The position numbers and the translations under genes were made by a program. A stretch of 64,000 bases of DNA from Akebia trifoliata (Eukaryota > Streptophyta > Magnoliopsida > Ranunculales > Lardizabalaceae): assembly GCA_017979445.1 (NCBI GenBank), contig CM030718.1, positions 25,849,021 to 25,913,020 on the forward strand, given 5' to 3'. The notes beneath the pieces are model-generated. The model saw only the letters and a program-made list of their open reading frames with translations, did no database searches and was not told the origin of the DNA. Below are positions 1-12,164 of this stretch, one piece after another; the first letter of the stretch is position 1; each line of letters starts with the position of its first letter.

Positions 1-640
1 CTTTTCATAATGTCCCCCCCCGCCGCTCGCTCTTACCAACTACGACCATTTGGTTGACTTTGATTCCTTCTATGGTAGCTTTCTTCGTTTGGTTGGCCTC
101 CCTTGATAAGATACTTACATGGGACAATTTTCTGAAAAGATGGTTCCGAGGTCCTAACTTTTGCATTCTTTGTAAATCCAATGGAGAGTTGGGCAATCGT
201 ATTCTTATCCATTGCATCTTTGTTGTAGAAATTTGGGCTCATTTCCTCTCTCTTTTCCAATTGGCTTGACTGTACCTTTTGTCTGTTGAGTCCCTCTTTG
301 TTGGGTGGTGTCATAATATTTTCTCTAGCAAGAAAATATTCCTTTGGGCTATCCTTCCTTTTGTCATTGCCTGAGGTATTTGGAAGGAGAGGAACAAACA
401 AGTTTTTCAAGGAAAGGAGAGTTCGTCCAAAATGATGATCTTGGAATCTTGGGTCTTCTCTTTGTATGAAGCAAGTTGAATAAGGAATTTGATGGGGTTT
501 TTCTCGTCTTTAGATGGGCTGAGATTTGTGTTCTATAATTTGGTTGTGTTCTTACTTTTGTTTTATTTGTTGTTTCTTGTTTTAAAGGATCTCCCATCAT
601 TTTTCTCTCAATAAAATTTATACTTGTAAAAAAAAAAAGA
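1..640 (+). mobile_element. 3' end of a LINE (non-LTR) retrotransposon
   Basis: Positions 54-269 translate to a piece typical of the zinc-binding domain at the end of plant LINE reverse transcriptases (zf-RVT): a KILTWDNFLKRW segment, then a CILC pair, then HC...IW. In a shifted frame near 370-480 the text continues with GIWKERNKQVFQGKES, the usual segment after zf-RVT. Around 540-600 comes the hydrophobic C-terminal tail common in these elements. An A-run at 628-638 ends the copy. Frames are broken, so it is a dead copy, cut by the window edge at its 5' side. It may sit inside an intron of the ACR-like gene to the right. Confidence 0.75.
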
Positions 641-1670
641 CTTGAAATACTGAACCTAAGGATTCTATAGTTAAATGGTGATACTCATTTTGAAAATGTT
701 GGTTCATATGCAGAGAGAACATGTTAAAAAGACATGAAAAAACACAATTACGAAAAACTTCTACCCTAGAAGGCTTGTCATGGTGTTTTAGACACATAGG
801 TGGTCCCTTCCCATGAAGATGTAATCGCAAGATTTCAAGAACTTTCAAAAAAAAAAAATTAAAATTCATCATTGAATTTTAATTTTAAATTTGGGTGTTC
901 GGTAGTCGTCCATCTTTTAAGAGTTGAGATAATCAATCTTGAGAGGAAAGAGAGGATATAACAGATCTTTTATTTTAAGAATCAAGGGTATAATAGGTAT
1001 TTAATCGTTTAAAATGACGTGGATCTCACTCAAATGTTTGTTGAGTAACAAACTTGATAAAGTGAGGTTTGATGAGTAACAAAGTTGATAAAGTAGGGTT
1101 CCCTTGGAGTTCTGACAACTCCCAAAGGGACTTTTTGTAATAAAAATGCAACAGTTAGGTCTGTCCGGTAAATCTCTCTATTTGATATTATGTTTTATGA
1201 AATGCATTTTTATATTTTTCTATTATTATTAATAATATATTTTCAATTTTCTCGATATTTTCCCAACTTGCCAATTTAAACAAATAGGTTGATATATCAA
1301 TCTAATCAGTTGCTTTTGGATGTAAATAAGTTTATGTGCAATAGTTTACAAATATTTTGCATCAATCAATGGGCAGGAGTGAAGAAGTTGGTAGGGTTTG
1401 TGAGTGTTGATGACATATTCTTGTGTTCTAAACCCCCTTTAACCTCTGAGTCACTGATCTCCTTGAAAACAGGCACTAAACATTTTCTTCCTAAAAGAAA
1501 TTGGTTGAACTTCAAACTTTGTTATGTTGACCACAAAAATGTGGCCATGTGATCATCAATCCACTGTTAATTTGATTGTCTTTTAGTGTCTTTGGACAGG
1601 TATTATGATAGTTTTAATACGTTATCTTGTTTTAAAATTACGTTCTTGTGTCCGTGTTGTCTATGATCAG
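641..1670. other. Stretch before the ACR-like exons; no gene seen
   Basis: AT-rich sequence. An 87-codon open frame at 1289-1552 resembles nothing I recognise and does not match the part of an ACR protein expected upstream of the first visible exon. The final bases, ending in CTATGATCAG at 1661-1670, look like an intron 3' end. The most likely reading is intron sequence of the ACR-like gene. Confidence 0.4.
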
Positions 1671-2867
1671 GGAACTTTTGCATACAAAGAAGAGAAAGGA
1701 GGATACATACAATCATTTGAAAGCTGTTTTAGGCGATGTAATGCTAAGTTGTGATATAGAATTAGCTCCTCCTGAGATAACTACTTGTTCACAAGGAACC
1801 TCTTTTCTCCCTCCAGCGATCACAGAAGAGATGTTTAGCTTAGAGTTGCCTGATAAACACCCAAATGGGTCTTCCACCTTAAACTCTGTTTCGGTCACAA
1901 CAGACAACTCCCTTAGCCCTTCTCACACACTCATACAAATCTCTTGCCAAGATCACAAAGGCCTTCTCTACGACATCATGCGAACTCTAAAAGATTACAA
2001 CATCCAGGTAGAGAACACTAACCAACTCATTGTGATGAAAAGTTGATTTGCATCTGTTTCACATAATTTATATATTTCATTTCTTCCGTAATAGTTTTGC
2101 CATGTGTCAGGTATCGTATGGGAGATTTTCCACGAAAGGAGGAAGAAATTGTGAGTTGGACTTGTTTGTAATGCAAGTGGATGGGAAAAAAATTGTTGAT
2201 CCAAGCAAACGGAACGCATTGTGCTCTCGCATGCGGATGGAACTCTTCCGTCCACTTAGAGTGGCTATGGTAAGTAGGGGACCCGATACAGAACTATTGG
2301 TTGCAAATCCCGTGGAGTTATCTGGAAGGGGCCGACCTCTCGTGTTCTATGACATCACCCTTGCTCTCAAGATGCTCAACACGTGCATATTCTCGGTACT
2401 TTCTGATCTTCCTTTTGTATTTAGTAGTGGTGCAACTTGGCCTAGTTCAAATTGAGAATCGAACCACACCAATAGCTTTGGGGAAATTTATGTTTATATA
2501 TATATATTGGGAATGCTAATGTCCAATACTTCATGGGGACATTAGCATGGTCCAACAATTTTTTTCCAATAATACCCCTCCTTGTTTTGTCTTTTAGTGA
2601 CAGACAAGGGTGTGTTGGTCATTTACATAATAAATGCTATGAGCATTTAAGTATTTTGAATTAAATATTTTTTTTTTATAAATACTTTGGCAATCAATGT
2701 CAACATAATAAATGCATTTTTAATGGCATAATAAATGTATTTGATGTGTAAAAAACTAATATGCCCTTGTCTTTTTCACTAAAAGACAGAATGAGGAGGG
2801 GTATTTCGGGGGAAAAAATGTGTTGGACATTGCTAACATTCCTATGAGGTCTTGTACGTTAGCATTC

Positions 2868-2909
<42 letters not shown>

Positions 2910-3365
2910 TATATATATTCATTAAAAATATTTTACTTCCTCTATATGGAATATTGGCAACCCATAGAACCGAACCAAACTGACCTTAGTTCGATTTGGA
3001 CTTGTTTGGTAACGTTGGCATTTTGGTTGGTTCTTGTGGAACTAACTTATATCGGTTTGGTTCCAATTTGGCTTCAAACCGAACCAAGTTGCACCCCTAG
3101 TATTTAGTTAATAGTATTTGAGCTTATTAATGTTTTTTTTTTCTTTTTCATTTTTATAATGCATCTATGAATATCATCCCCTCTTTTACTCGGAAAAAAA
3201 ATATAACATGCTGACTGGTGGTTTCAGGCTGAGATTGTGAGGCATGTGATTGGTGATCGAGAGTGGGAAGTTTACAGAATCCTTCTCAATGAAGTGGAAG
3301 GCTCATCTGTTCCTTGTAACAAGATTGTTGAAGTTGTGCAAAAGATGTTAATGGGGTGGGAATGA
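1671..3365 (+). CDS. ACT-domain-repeat protein, ACR9/ACR10-like, 3' exons only
   Basis: Three exons join in frame: 1671-2007, 2111-2395 and 3228-3365 (stop TGA 3363-3365), all with GT-AG borders. The product begins in an ELLHTKKRKED segment, carries an ACT-type segment HTLIQISCQDHKGLLYDIM and a second ACT region around RGPDTELLVANPVELSG, and ends in REWEVYRILL...MGWE. This matches the C-terminal half of plant ACR9/ACR10 proteins, soluble proteins with ACT repeats thought to sense amino-acid status. About 250 residues are present; the family has roughly 410. The missing N-terminal ACT region and start codon are not found between 640 and 1670. Either those exons lie left of the window, split off by an intron holding the LINE, or the copy is 5' truncated. 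No stop or frameshift is seen in the exons present. Family call firm, completeness unknown. Confidence 0.82.
2509..2869. mobile_element. Foldback MITE in the ACR-like gene intron
   Basis: The ends are inverted repeats: GGGAATGCTAATGTCCAA at the left and TTAGCATTCCC at the right. The pairing continues inward, with an AATACCCCTCCT segment near 2571 mirrored by AGGAGGGGTATT near 2794. The element is about 361 bp, has no coding capacity, and is flanked on both sides by TA repeats. A TA target duplication, as in Tc1/mariner-type MITEs, is therefore possible but cannot be proved in TA-rich flanks. Confidence 0.75.
2870..2918. repeat. (TA)n microsatellite
   Basis: A nearly pure TA run with one interruption, directly next to the right end of the MITE. 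Confidence 0.9.
2940..3105. repeat. hAT-like foldback remnant in the same intron
   Basis: Rich in GAACCGAACCAA / TTGGTTCGGTT type pairs and ending in AAGTTGCACCCCTAG. That end recurs, slightly changed, at 18818-18840 and 6570-6593. The left end is not clear, so this may be a truncated element. Confidence 0.45.
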
Positions 3366-4619
3366 TAATAGTTGAGAACACTTCCACTTGGATGGCTGAG
3401 GAGCACTTTTCGGTCGAACCACTGTGAAGTTATATACTTGCCTGCTTGGTTCTCTACTAGTAGTCAGGTATTGAATGTAAGATTATGAGATGTATATGTT
3501 GTGAAAGGGTGAATTATTTTCGGAAAATTCTACTGTCCAACGAACGGCTGAGATGGGAAGATATCCGTTAGGATTCCATCGAGAAATTGATCCGTAGGAA
3601 ATGTACGTTGTTGGACCCTAGAAAAGTCTACTGTTTTATCCTATTTTACAGCATATAATGTGGTAACTTGGGGAGATAGATGGGGGTTTCTCTTGACATT
3701 GTGTACTTATAAAAGAGAGGAAACTAAAGAAGATTAATGTACATAAATGCGTAATATATCTTAAATATAATGTTATGTATATAGCCATGGGAACTGTTTT
3801 ACTTTTGACTATAATTTGGTTGTAAGTAATCCATTTAGATGAGGTGCCATATTTGCCAAGTTGTTTCAAGTCTGCTGAGTGTTGATAGCAAGACATGGGT
3901 TCAAAGCCTTCTCAAGGGAGTCTCTCTCTCTCTTCCTCCTCCATCTTCCCCTTTGACTTATTCCACTGATGAACATCACAATAGACATCGTTCGGAAGCG
4001 AACGTCCATGTCATCTAGGTAGAGAAGTAAGTTTCCAGGTTGGAGTGGTTCCCTCTCACACCTTAATATTCCCATGGGAGATTTTGTTAGAGGGACAAAT
4101 TTTAAGCAAAAAAAGATCTTCTCCTCTTGTTAAGAAAGTAGGTGCAATTGAAACAAGAAAATGAGTTGAAAAATAAACTGAAGATAACATCCAATCACAT
4201 AAAGAAATATAGAGATTTTACATGGTTTCTTCAAGATTGAGGTATGTCCATGAATCATATTGATTTTATTATAATAAGAGAAAACTCGCAGTTATAGATT
4301 ACTCTTTCACTAAAAATAAGAAATATAAATATCTTACAAAATGTAATAAGGATTTTACATAGTGAAATTGTAGAAATACTCTTGAAAAAAATTCTTAGCT
4401 GTGGTGTGAAGGCGGGTCTTGGTTACAATCATTACTTTTGTTGAATATTACTATTCTGATCTAATCTTTCAAATGAATGTGTATGGAGAGCGCTTTCGTC
4501 ACTCAAAAGTGCTTTTGGAGTTTTGGTAACAAAATTGACAAGCACTTCACATAAAACCTTGAAGTAAGAAGTTCCCTACATCAACATTCTATGTTTTTTT
4601 TTTTTTTCGCGGGGGGCGG
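3366..4619. other. Intergenic, repeat fragments
   Basis: 3' flank of the ACR-like gene and AT-rich DNA. A short foldback at about 3525-3625 pairs TCTACTGTCCAACGAACG with a mirrored GTACGTTGTTGGACCCTAGA. No open frame here resembles a known protein. Confidence 0.4.
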
Positions 4620-5105
4620 GGGAGGTAAAATATTTCTAAGATCTTAATATAGAGAATCGTGATTTTCTAACTCCCTTCTCTGACAAACTCTCCTGACGTA
4701 GCATGTGCATGAACCATAGATTTGTCCCTCGGGATTCACAATTGCACATCTGTATAAATTTGCGCAATTGTGCATCTTGAGAAAAAAATATGATTCATGC
4801 ACATACCACGTCAGGAGAGTTTGTCAGAAAGAGGGGGGGGGGGGGGGGGGGAGGGGGGGGGGATACTCGCTAAAATATTTCTAAGAGCTTAATATAGAGA
4901 GTCGTCTTTTTCTAACTCCTCCCTCTGACAAACTCCCCCCAAACTCGCCTGACGTAACATGTGCATGAACCATATATTTGTCCCTCAGGATTCACAATTG
5001 CACATCTCCATAAATTTGCACAATTGTGCATCTCAAGAAAAAAATATGGTTCATGCACATGCCATGTCAGGAGAGTTTGTCAGAGGGGGGAGTCAGAAAA
5101 TCATT
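4620..5105. mobile_element. Two tandem copies of a palindromic MITE (TGACGT/AACCATAGA group)
   Basis: Copy 1 (about 4620-4832) and copy 2 (about 4869-5091) share flank and body: both begin with TAAAATATTTCTAAGA, then CTCTGACAAACT, a CCTGACGTA motif, GTGCATGAACCATA and a central pair of AATTGCACA / CAATTGTGCAT. The right arm is the mirror image of the left, ending in GAGAGTTTGTCAGA. Both copies are therefore foldbacks duplicated together with adjoining DNA. Members of the same group lie at 22945, 24708, 25706, 25962, 28438, 33160, 58762, 61872 and 62228. Confidence 0.8.
4833..4862. repeat. Poly-G tract between the two MITE copies
   Basis: A run of G broken by a single A. Such tracts are error-prone in sequencing, so its length is uncertain. 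Confidence 0.9.
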
Positions 5106-7184
5106 ACTCTAATATAAATATCAGAAAGTTCAAAGAAGTTGATTCCTAAAATGAACGTCTTAAATAACCAAATGACTAAATTTCGTAGAAGTGCTTCCAT
5201 CCAAAGCCCATTGAAAGTGATTTTAGCTTCTTGACGAAGTACCCACTTAATGTAATTTCTTTAATGTAATCTTAAGGACATAGATTCAAAAGAATCTAAT
5301 ACAAAAAAGACAATTAATATAATCTAATTTATATATTTGATGCTAATCTATCACTAAAGATACATGGTTCTTGATAAAACAATGAAATCAATTCGGATTT
5401 GGATCGGATCGGATATTATCCGATTTGATCCAATAATTTTAAATATGGATCTTATCCAATTTGACAAGATATTGAACCATCTCAAGATCAATCATGAGAT
5501 AAGGACCAATGAAAAAGTATTGGGTATTGGGAGAGTATAGCAATGTTCCATTCATGAGATGAGTGGGAATGAGGGATAAAAAGAGTGTGCCACGTGGCAT
5601 ATTTAATTAATAGATTAATTCAGCATTTTTTTTATTTTATTTTCCAAGTGTACAAGGCTTTGTGGTTTACAACAATTATATAAGTGGGAATGACATCAGA
5701 ACACCAATAATACTCTAATTCAAACTCTTCTTTTTAAAGATTGGAACCATTTGGACTTTGGACATTTATTTTGTCATCAAGACTTTATGGTTTAATTTTA
5801 AAGTGTTACATTATGCAGCTTTAACAAATTTTAAAAAGTAAAGAAATTAAAAGTTTACTTTGGGTAGTTAATTGGTTAACTTTAAACTGTTCTTTAAGCA
5901 AAAGAATTAGTAATATTTTATGACTAATAGAACTTTTTAATAATAATGTTTTTTTTTTAGATGAACATAATAAAAAAATTATTAAAAACCTAAATTGTAG
6001 GTAAAATAACTATACATTTGCATTATTATTTGTATAAAAAAAAAAAAAATTTAAGTTCTTAATGGTACAACCGTGCCCATGTCCAACCCGACCTTAGGCA
6101 TGAACTCAACCCAAACCCAACCAAGTCGGGTTAGTCCGGTTGTTTTGGTAAGTCGAGGTAATTCATTCCTCATTAATTCTAGGTAATCTAGTATTGAAAG
6201 GGTTATATAAAAGTAAAAGAACTTTAAATTTACAATTATTTGTCCTAAAAATGATACATAAAATTATAATCATTGTAAGACAATATGGAATTACACTTAA
6301 AGAAAAACATTAATAACGAAACAATTATTTATTTAATGAAAATAATCACACATTATTTTTGACATATAGATGAACAAAAGTGTACATATTGAAATACTTT
6401 TAAATTATAACCATATTAAGTTCTGATTCGGACAAATCGGATTGACTGATACATATGCCTGAACCCAACCTGATTTGAGTTGGGCATATTTTTTTTTGTT
6501 GTCTGAACCCCAACTAACTATACTCATACTTTATCTAAGGTTGGATTCAACCCAATGGGTTCGGGTTTAACCCGCTCAAGTTGCAGTCCTAATGAAAATT
6601 TTAAAAATGATTTTAACTCTGAATAAAAATAATAAATATTGATATTGTTTTGAAAATAATGAGAACTTTAGAAGCCTAGCTACAATGAGTGATGCCTCAA
6701 AAGAATTCGAGAAACAAGTTCCCTCTATCTCTGTATCTCTCCAACTATGAGGCTACTCTATCTTTTTCTAGGGCAACACGAAAACAAGAATATATATCAG
6801 AGAGCTTGCAACATAGTCCGAAGTCATCAATTAGGAATAGAAAATATAACTCAACACGAGATATTCTTATGGATGAAAAAAATTATAAATTGTACAATCG
6901 TGCTAAATATATATATATTTTTTTCTATTATATATCACCATCATCACTTACATTCTCAATACCTTATCCCTACCCATTTTTGGTGGCCAACATAACTTCC
7001 ACCAAATATTTCATTTGTGGTTGATCTTTGTTGGTAAATTTTCAAATAAGTGCTTTTTTTTAATACTTTTTTTTTTTTTTTTTTCTAATCCATGCAAATG
7101 ACATTTATTAACTAATAGATGTACATACATCTCCATGCTTTGTTTAATATTTAGAAGATCCACGAAATTCTACCTTGACTTCAT
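5106..7184. other. Intergenic, AT-rich with hAT-like foldback text
   Basis: No gene seen. Positions 5390-5470 carry GGATCGGATCGGATATTATCC-like repeats. Positions 6060-6595 are dense in CCAACCC / GGGTT motifs and end in CGCTCAAGTTGCAGTCCTAA. Compare the AAGTTGCAGCCCT end at 18822-18840, which suggests an old hAT-type foldback. The open frames at 6689-7024 are low-complexity and match no family. Confidence 0.4.
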
Positions 7185-7425
7185 TCTACTCTAGAAGACT
7201 AACAAAAAATGACTTGAATGCCCTCATCTTCAACCACTACCCCAAATCCATTTTCAACCTCTTGTAGAAAAACCCACCAGCTTCCACTTCCCAAAAATCT
7301 TATCTTATTATTGCTATTTGAAAGTAAAGGAGATAGAAACTTGAGGTTGAAGTAACAACTATTTAATCAAGAGGTTGAAGATGAGGGCATGTAGGTCATT
7401 CCAGTTAGTCTTCCAGTGTAGACTG
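7185..7425. mobile_element. Foldback MITE, 'AATGCCCTCATCTTCAACC' family
   Basis: The left arm has CTAGAAGACTAAC, then AATGACTTGAATGCCCTCAT, then CTTCAACC. The right arm (about 7372-7425) is the mirror: GGTTGAAGATGAGGGCATGT, then GGTCATT, then GTTAGTCTTCCAG. There is no coding capacity. Related text, mostly single arms, recurs near 26430, 35045, 44960, 60030 and 60560-60790. Confidence 0.7.
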
Positions 7426-7817
7426 AGATCAAAGGAGGTATCTCATCTCCTTTAATGAAGTATATAGTCCATTAAAACCCGCAAAAGCCCATAAAAGGAA
7501 TCTGGCAAAAATTACCAAAATGGGTCAGTATTCAACATGTTGCCATTGTACAGGTCCGTGACCACTTCAGCCCCACTTCCCGCCACCTCACCACTCAAAG
7601 CTCTGACATTTGGCTGTTTTGGTCTGAAATATCCAAAACTCTATTTTTATTCTTTTCTTTTTTTTTTAATATTTATTTACAAATAAATGGAACTTTTTAT
7701 GTACTTGTCTTTGCCCCCACATTACTGGTCGCATGATACAACTGTAGCTTACCACGAATCTAACCAATCAAAACTCGCCATCTGGTAAAAGTACACGTGT
7801 TATGCTGACAGAGAAAG

Positions 7818-9503
7818 TTAGCTATTTTCTGTCAATTTGACAACAGAAAACTTAGACCTCCTGTGGGACCGACTTTGCTTCTGAGATAGAGAATAAAGAA
7901 CTTGCCACGTGGCATCTCCATGTTGAATATCATTGTTGAAGAGTAGGGATCGTCGATTAATTGGGTCCCACAAGTTTCTTTGTATATTCGATAAATTGGT
8001 AGATGCCACGTGTTCGAGGATCCGAGGGAGTTCACTTACGTCTTTCTCTGCAATAGTGAGAGAGATTTCTGACCATTTGATCGTTTCCGAAAAGGGTAAA
8101 CGGATGCCGTCTGATATGATGACTGGAACGCATCCAAGGGCTACGGATTCAACCAATCTAGGACTCCATGGGGCCCACCCAAGTGGGCAGAGACAAAATA
8201 CTGACCTTAGGATCTCTGATTGGTAACCGTCAAACCTATGTCGTTTGAGGTAAAACTTTGGGTGACGATTGAATTTATGCCAGATCACGGACCTTACTGC
8301 CCTGAAATAAAAACAAATAAAAAAATGGATATAATTTTTTGTGACGAAAATGCCCTTCTATTCAAATAGTGTAAGATCAACGGCTGTAAGTTCATTAAAC
8401 GCAACAATTACTTGCTGTAAAATCGTCCACTTATGTTCTTTGGATGAACTTCCATTTTGCCCCTAAAAAACACGAAAATATCCCTTTTGCCATTGTTCGA
8501 AGTCAGTTCAAGTGTCGAACGTATACTGTCCGGCGACACGTAAGGGGGTATCAACACGTTCTCTACTTCCTGACACGATGCCGGAATCTGACACCAAACG
8601 TCTGTAAAAGAATTGATTTCTTCAAGAACAGAGGAATCCCATCTGCAATCGCAACGTCCTCCTTCAAAAAAAAAAAAAAAAATTTATGAAGATTAATTAA
8701 ACATTTAAACTCATTAAATTTCGAAATTAAAGGAAAAAAAAATTCTCATAAAAATTCGAACTTTTTGAATTTTGAGACTCACCATGGCGTGAAAACAAGC
8801 TCCATAATCATGGGAGGCGACGAACACATGATCTGAACCACTGGTTCGATTCCAAAATGGAAATTTGGAGGAAATAAGTTGTATCGATGATGCTAAAAGA
8901 CGCCGTGCGTGACCAAGTGAAGGGAACCCATTTACAGTGCTGAAATTACAGGAAACATAAACGGGGACAAAGAAGAAATCTGCTTCCCATGGGTTTAACG
9001 TCCGTACTTCGCTACCCATTAAAGCTCTATGAATAGCAACTTCAGCAGCAAATAAATGATTGCTGCAACGCTCGTTTGATAACCAATCGGTATTATATTT
9101 CGATGGAAGATCGTAGATATAGATTTTCAAATCGTCCATTAAACCTATAATAAAATTAAGGAAATTGAGAAACCCTGTTGAATTAAAAGAAGAATAATAG
9201 AGAAAAGGACAAAAAAATCGAACCTTTAGGAGATAAATTTGTTTTTTGTAAAATTGACGTATTGGTTTCGAACAGAGCACGAGAAACAAAACTGCTTTTG
9301 GGGGTTTTAAGGAAAGAAATGGATTTATTGCAGGTACTAATGATATAAGAGGTGAAGAAATAGAGAGAAAGAGAAATCCAGAAAACCCATCTGAAACATT
9401 TGAAGTAGAATCTCTTATGATCATGTCTTCCATGTCTGTTGTTTATGAGCTTCATCTTCAAATAAAACCCACTATTTTTTGTTCTTCTTTTGAACTCGAC
9501 CAT
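7818..9503 (-). CDS. GT47 exostosin-family xylan glycosyltransferase, FRA8/F8H (IRX7)-like, apparent frameshift
   Basis: Four exons on the minus strand: 9503-9224, 9144-8783, 8661-8412 and 8301-7818, with GT-AG borders. The N-terminus is basic followed by one membrane segment (about residues 38-56), a Golgi type II anchor. From about residue 97 the exostosin domain reads LKIYIYDLPSKYNTDW, then EADFFFVPVYVSCNFSTVNG, then HVFVASHDYGACFHAM. The last exon has FCLCPLGWAPWSPRLVES and VALGCVPVIISDGIRLPF, the best-kept GT47 region. This agrees throughout with FRA8/F8H proteins, which help make glucuronoxylan of secondary walls; predicted length about 458 residues fits. Exon 3 is 250 bp, but the flanking phases need 251. 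The frame breaks near 8574-8578, just after an LLQTFGVRFRH segment, where one base appears missing. It is either a recent pseudogene or a sequence error, since the rest is well preserved. Confidence 0.88.
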
Positions 9504-10534
9504 CTCATCGAATGCTTTAAGAAAAACCCAGAAGAGATGAGAGAGATTTGGATTGACTTAGTGGTTGAAGATGTGGTTTTCGTTTCTGGTTGACGATGAA
9601 GTGAAGATGAAGAAACAATGTAACAGAAACAGAAGAGTTGGAGCTGAGTTGTTGGCGGTTCGTTTTTTTCCTTTTTTTTTTTTTTTTTTAATATTTTCCA
9701 CAGCCAATTTTTTGAGTGCTCTGATCTTGTACTCCTGCAGTTGGATAACTACATGACCACTGCTTTGTTATTTGAGGCCTTAATCTCATGTTATTTAGGT
9801 GTAGGTATGCAGGACTTGGGTTCGCCGGAGAGTGATGAGTTTCGGGGGCTGATATGCCCCCATGGGGAACAAAGTTCCCCGCGAGGCAAAACCTCCGATG
9901 TTTTTAACATCCGTATGACTATTGAAGGGTATTTTTGGTATTAAAAAATTCATTGGAAGTCTTAGGACCCTATATATTTACGTTCTCGGGAAAACCCTAA
10001 ATTATATTGTATTGTTATTGTGACTTCATTAATAAAAAAATTTCATTTCTGCCGGTGGACTGACAATTTTGTCGAATCATATAAATCTTGTTTCTTATGT
10101 GATTTGTTCTTCTTTCTTTCTCTTTTACATAGTTTTTGGTGTGTTAATCATCTCGATCGTAGGGTATTTGGGTGCTTCGATGTTTTTCATCCACCATTTC
10201 ATAATCCTTTGGCTTGAGAATTCTTTCATCACTCACGTCTATAGCTATTAATGGGTGGGCTTGGCCAGAGCGAGGCAAGTTGTATATTCTATGCGTCTAA
10301 GTCGACTTAAGTCAAAATGGACCCAAACATGTTTGTTTGATTTTTTCGATTTAAAAAAAAATTAAATTCATTTGAAAAAAATTTTGTATTATTTTTATCA
10401 AAATTAGATTCAAATCTCAATCTTAATTATATAAAAAAAAAAAGGTTTAGGGATGGAAAATATAGTTATTATTTTATAAGATATTTTAATTATTTTTTGT
10501 TATAAAAATATATACAAAGATTGGGATCCATTGG
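9504..10534. other. Upstream flank of the GT47 gene; no gene
   Basis: Positions 9504-9660 read on the minus strand are C/T-rich, in keeping with a 5' untranslated leader of the GT47 gene. Beyond that the DNA is AT-rich with T-runs. The short open frames do not resemble known proteins. Confidence 0.45.
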
Positions 10535-10760
10535 CTCGTATAGAATGACTTAGGAGAAAACACATGATCCCAATCGTTTGAATACAAAATTCAAGATTTA
10601 TGCTAATCTTATAACACATATCTCAAAGATATTTATCTCGAGGATAAATTTTAATCTTTGGATTTTGTGTTTAAACGGTTGGGATCTTGACCCTATATAA
10701 AAAAATAAAAAAATAAAATCTAAATCCATGTGTTTTTCTAATGAGACATTCCTCATCTGA
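10535..10760. mobile_element. Foldback element
   Basis: The left arm contains GGAGAAAACACATG, then ATCCCAATCGTTTGAA. The right arm has TTTAAACGGTTGGGATC, then GTGTTTTTCTAATGAGAC, the mirror of the left in reversed order. The loop centre near 10615-10640 is rich in ATCTC/GAGAT. A similar design, GTTGGGATCC with inverted arms, occurs at 19724-19905. Confidence 0.55.
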
Positions 10761-11131
10761 CCTTATAAAAAATAATATATTAATGGCTTAAGCAAGACTA
10801 GACAATTTTGTTTTACTGATATATTAGACTTGAACCCATAACATTAGAGTTACTTTATCATGTATCAAACGAATTGAACTATGGGTCTAAACCCAAAAGA
10901 GGGAGGGGTGCAACAAGAGAACTTCTCAGGAATATAAATATTTTTTCACAAACCACTTTTCTACTAGTAATCATTAAGTTGGATTAGATATCCTTAGTCC
11001 TAACTTGATCCTACCTTTTCGGGGTCAAGATCGAGAACCCTTTTTCGGGTGTGGACCCAATTAGATTAGTGGGCTCAATTGACACTTCTGTTAGAGTATC
11101 ATGTTATTACGCTCGATATATTATAATAAAG

Positions 11132-11475
11132 TGGAGAGTAACTCCAAAGCAAATAGGCATATCTACTAGGCCTTTTACAGTAGAGAGTAATTTTGCCTAT
11201 TCATAGGGTCTTCACTCCAATCATAGGAGCCAAAATGACTCTTCACAATTCATCTAAGATAAAATATTTCACAATTGCCTCATTTTTTACTGCCAACAAT
11301 TAAAGAGAGAGATTCACTATCTTATTTTGCTTCTCTGACTTACTTTCTTCTCCAAAATATTTTGAAATAACGAGTCCCAACTCAAGTGCATTGGAGTGAT
11401 TTTGGATGATTCTGTAAAATTGTAGTAGGGAAACGATACAGAGACAGGGCCCGAGTGCGTTGGAGTTGCTCTAAC
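11132..11475. mobile_element. MITE with GAGTAACTCCAA-type ends
   Basis: It begins with GGAGAGTAACTCCAAAGCA and ends with TGCGTTGGAGTTGCTCT, which are inverted repeats with few mismatches. About 340 bp, non-coding. The 'GAGCAACTCCAA' end is common among plant MITEs; the superfamily cannot be fixed here. Confidence 0.6.
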
Positions 11476-12164
11476 AACTCTTTCCCATGTCCAATAACTA
11501 ATGTTGATGCCACGTGGCATGACAGGTTTTTATATCATCAGGTGTGATCAATAAATTTGTGTCACTTGTATTACATTTAGTCACATTATCTATGCATTTG
11601 CCTATAGGACGTTTAAATAAGTTTAATGCATGTAGTAATATAGAAACTTATCAAAAATATAACTACTCCTACGAGAAAACTAGCGGATAACATACGTTTG
11701 GTTAATGGGAGAGGTGGGGCAGCTTTGATTTTCTCAGAACCTCACTTGCACGGCAAGTTAGAGTTTCATATACGCCTTAGTATGTCCACAAAGAACAATG
11801 GCATGTATGGGTCCTACTTGCAAAATCTTGTCTATCTAAAATTAGTGGGATGAAGAGCTTTCATGAAAAATCATACATTTGATAAACATTTTCAAAATGA
11901 ATTAAACAAATAGATGTGAGATGTTCGTGTTGAGTTTAGTCTTACATTAGATACTCATTGCCTCATCTCTCAACTTATGATTATGTTTGTCGGATGGTAC
12001 CATACAATAAACCACCATAAACCTCTACTTTAGTGTTTTTCTAACAAATTTTGAAATGTTAATTAAAATTATGTATCCCACATGAGTTAGCGTAACAACA
12101 AAATCTGAGAAAGTGGAATACACGGATTCCACTTTCCAACATAACGTCTCTCTTTTATCATACT
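11476..12164. other. Intergenic with a TRIM LTR fragment
   Basis: At about 11931-11985 the text GTTGAGTTTAGTCTTACAT and what follows resembles the start of the TRIM LTR at 13518, so a solo LTR piece probably lies here. Otherwise AT-rich with no gene. Confidence 0.4.

Noticed and set aside
1289..1552. A missing 5' exon of the ACR-like gene
   Set aside because: The translation does not resemble any part of ACR9/ACR10-type proteins and lacks a usable splice donor in the right phase.
4620..5105. A CRISPR-like or other spaced-repeat array
   Set aside because: Only two units, each a plant MITE foldback with copied flank, in a plant nuclear setting.
8714..9433. A single 239-codon gene on the minus strand
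   Set aside because: It runs through the intron between GT47 exons 1 and 2 and past the exon 2 donor. Splice borders and family similarity show two separate exons.
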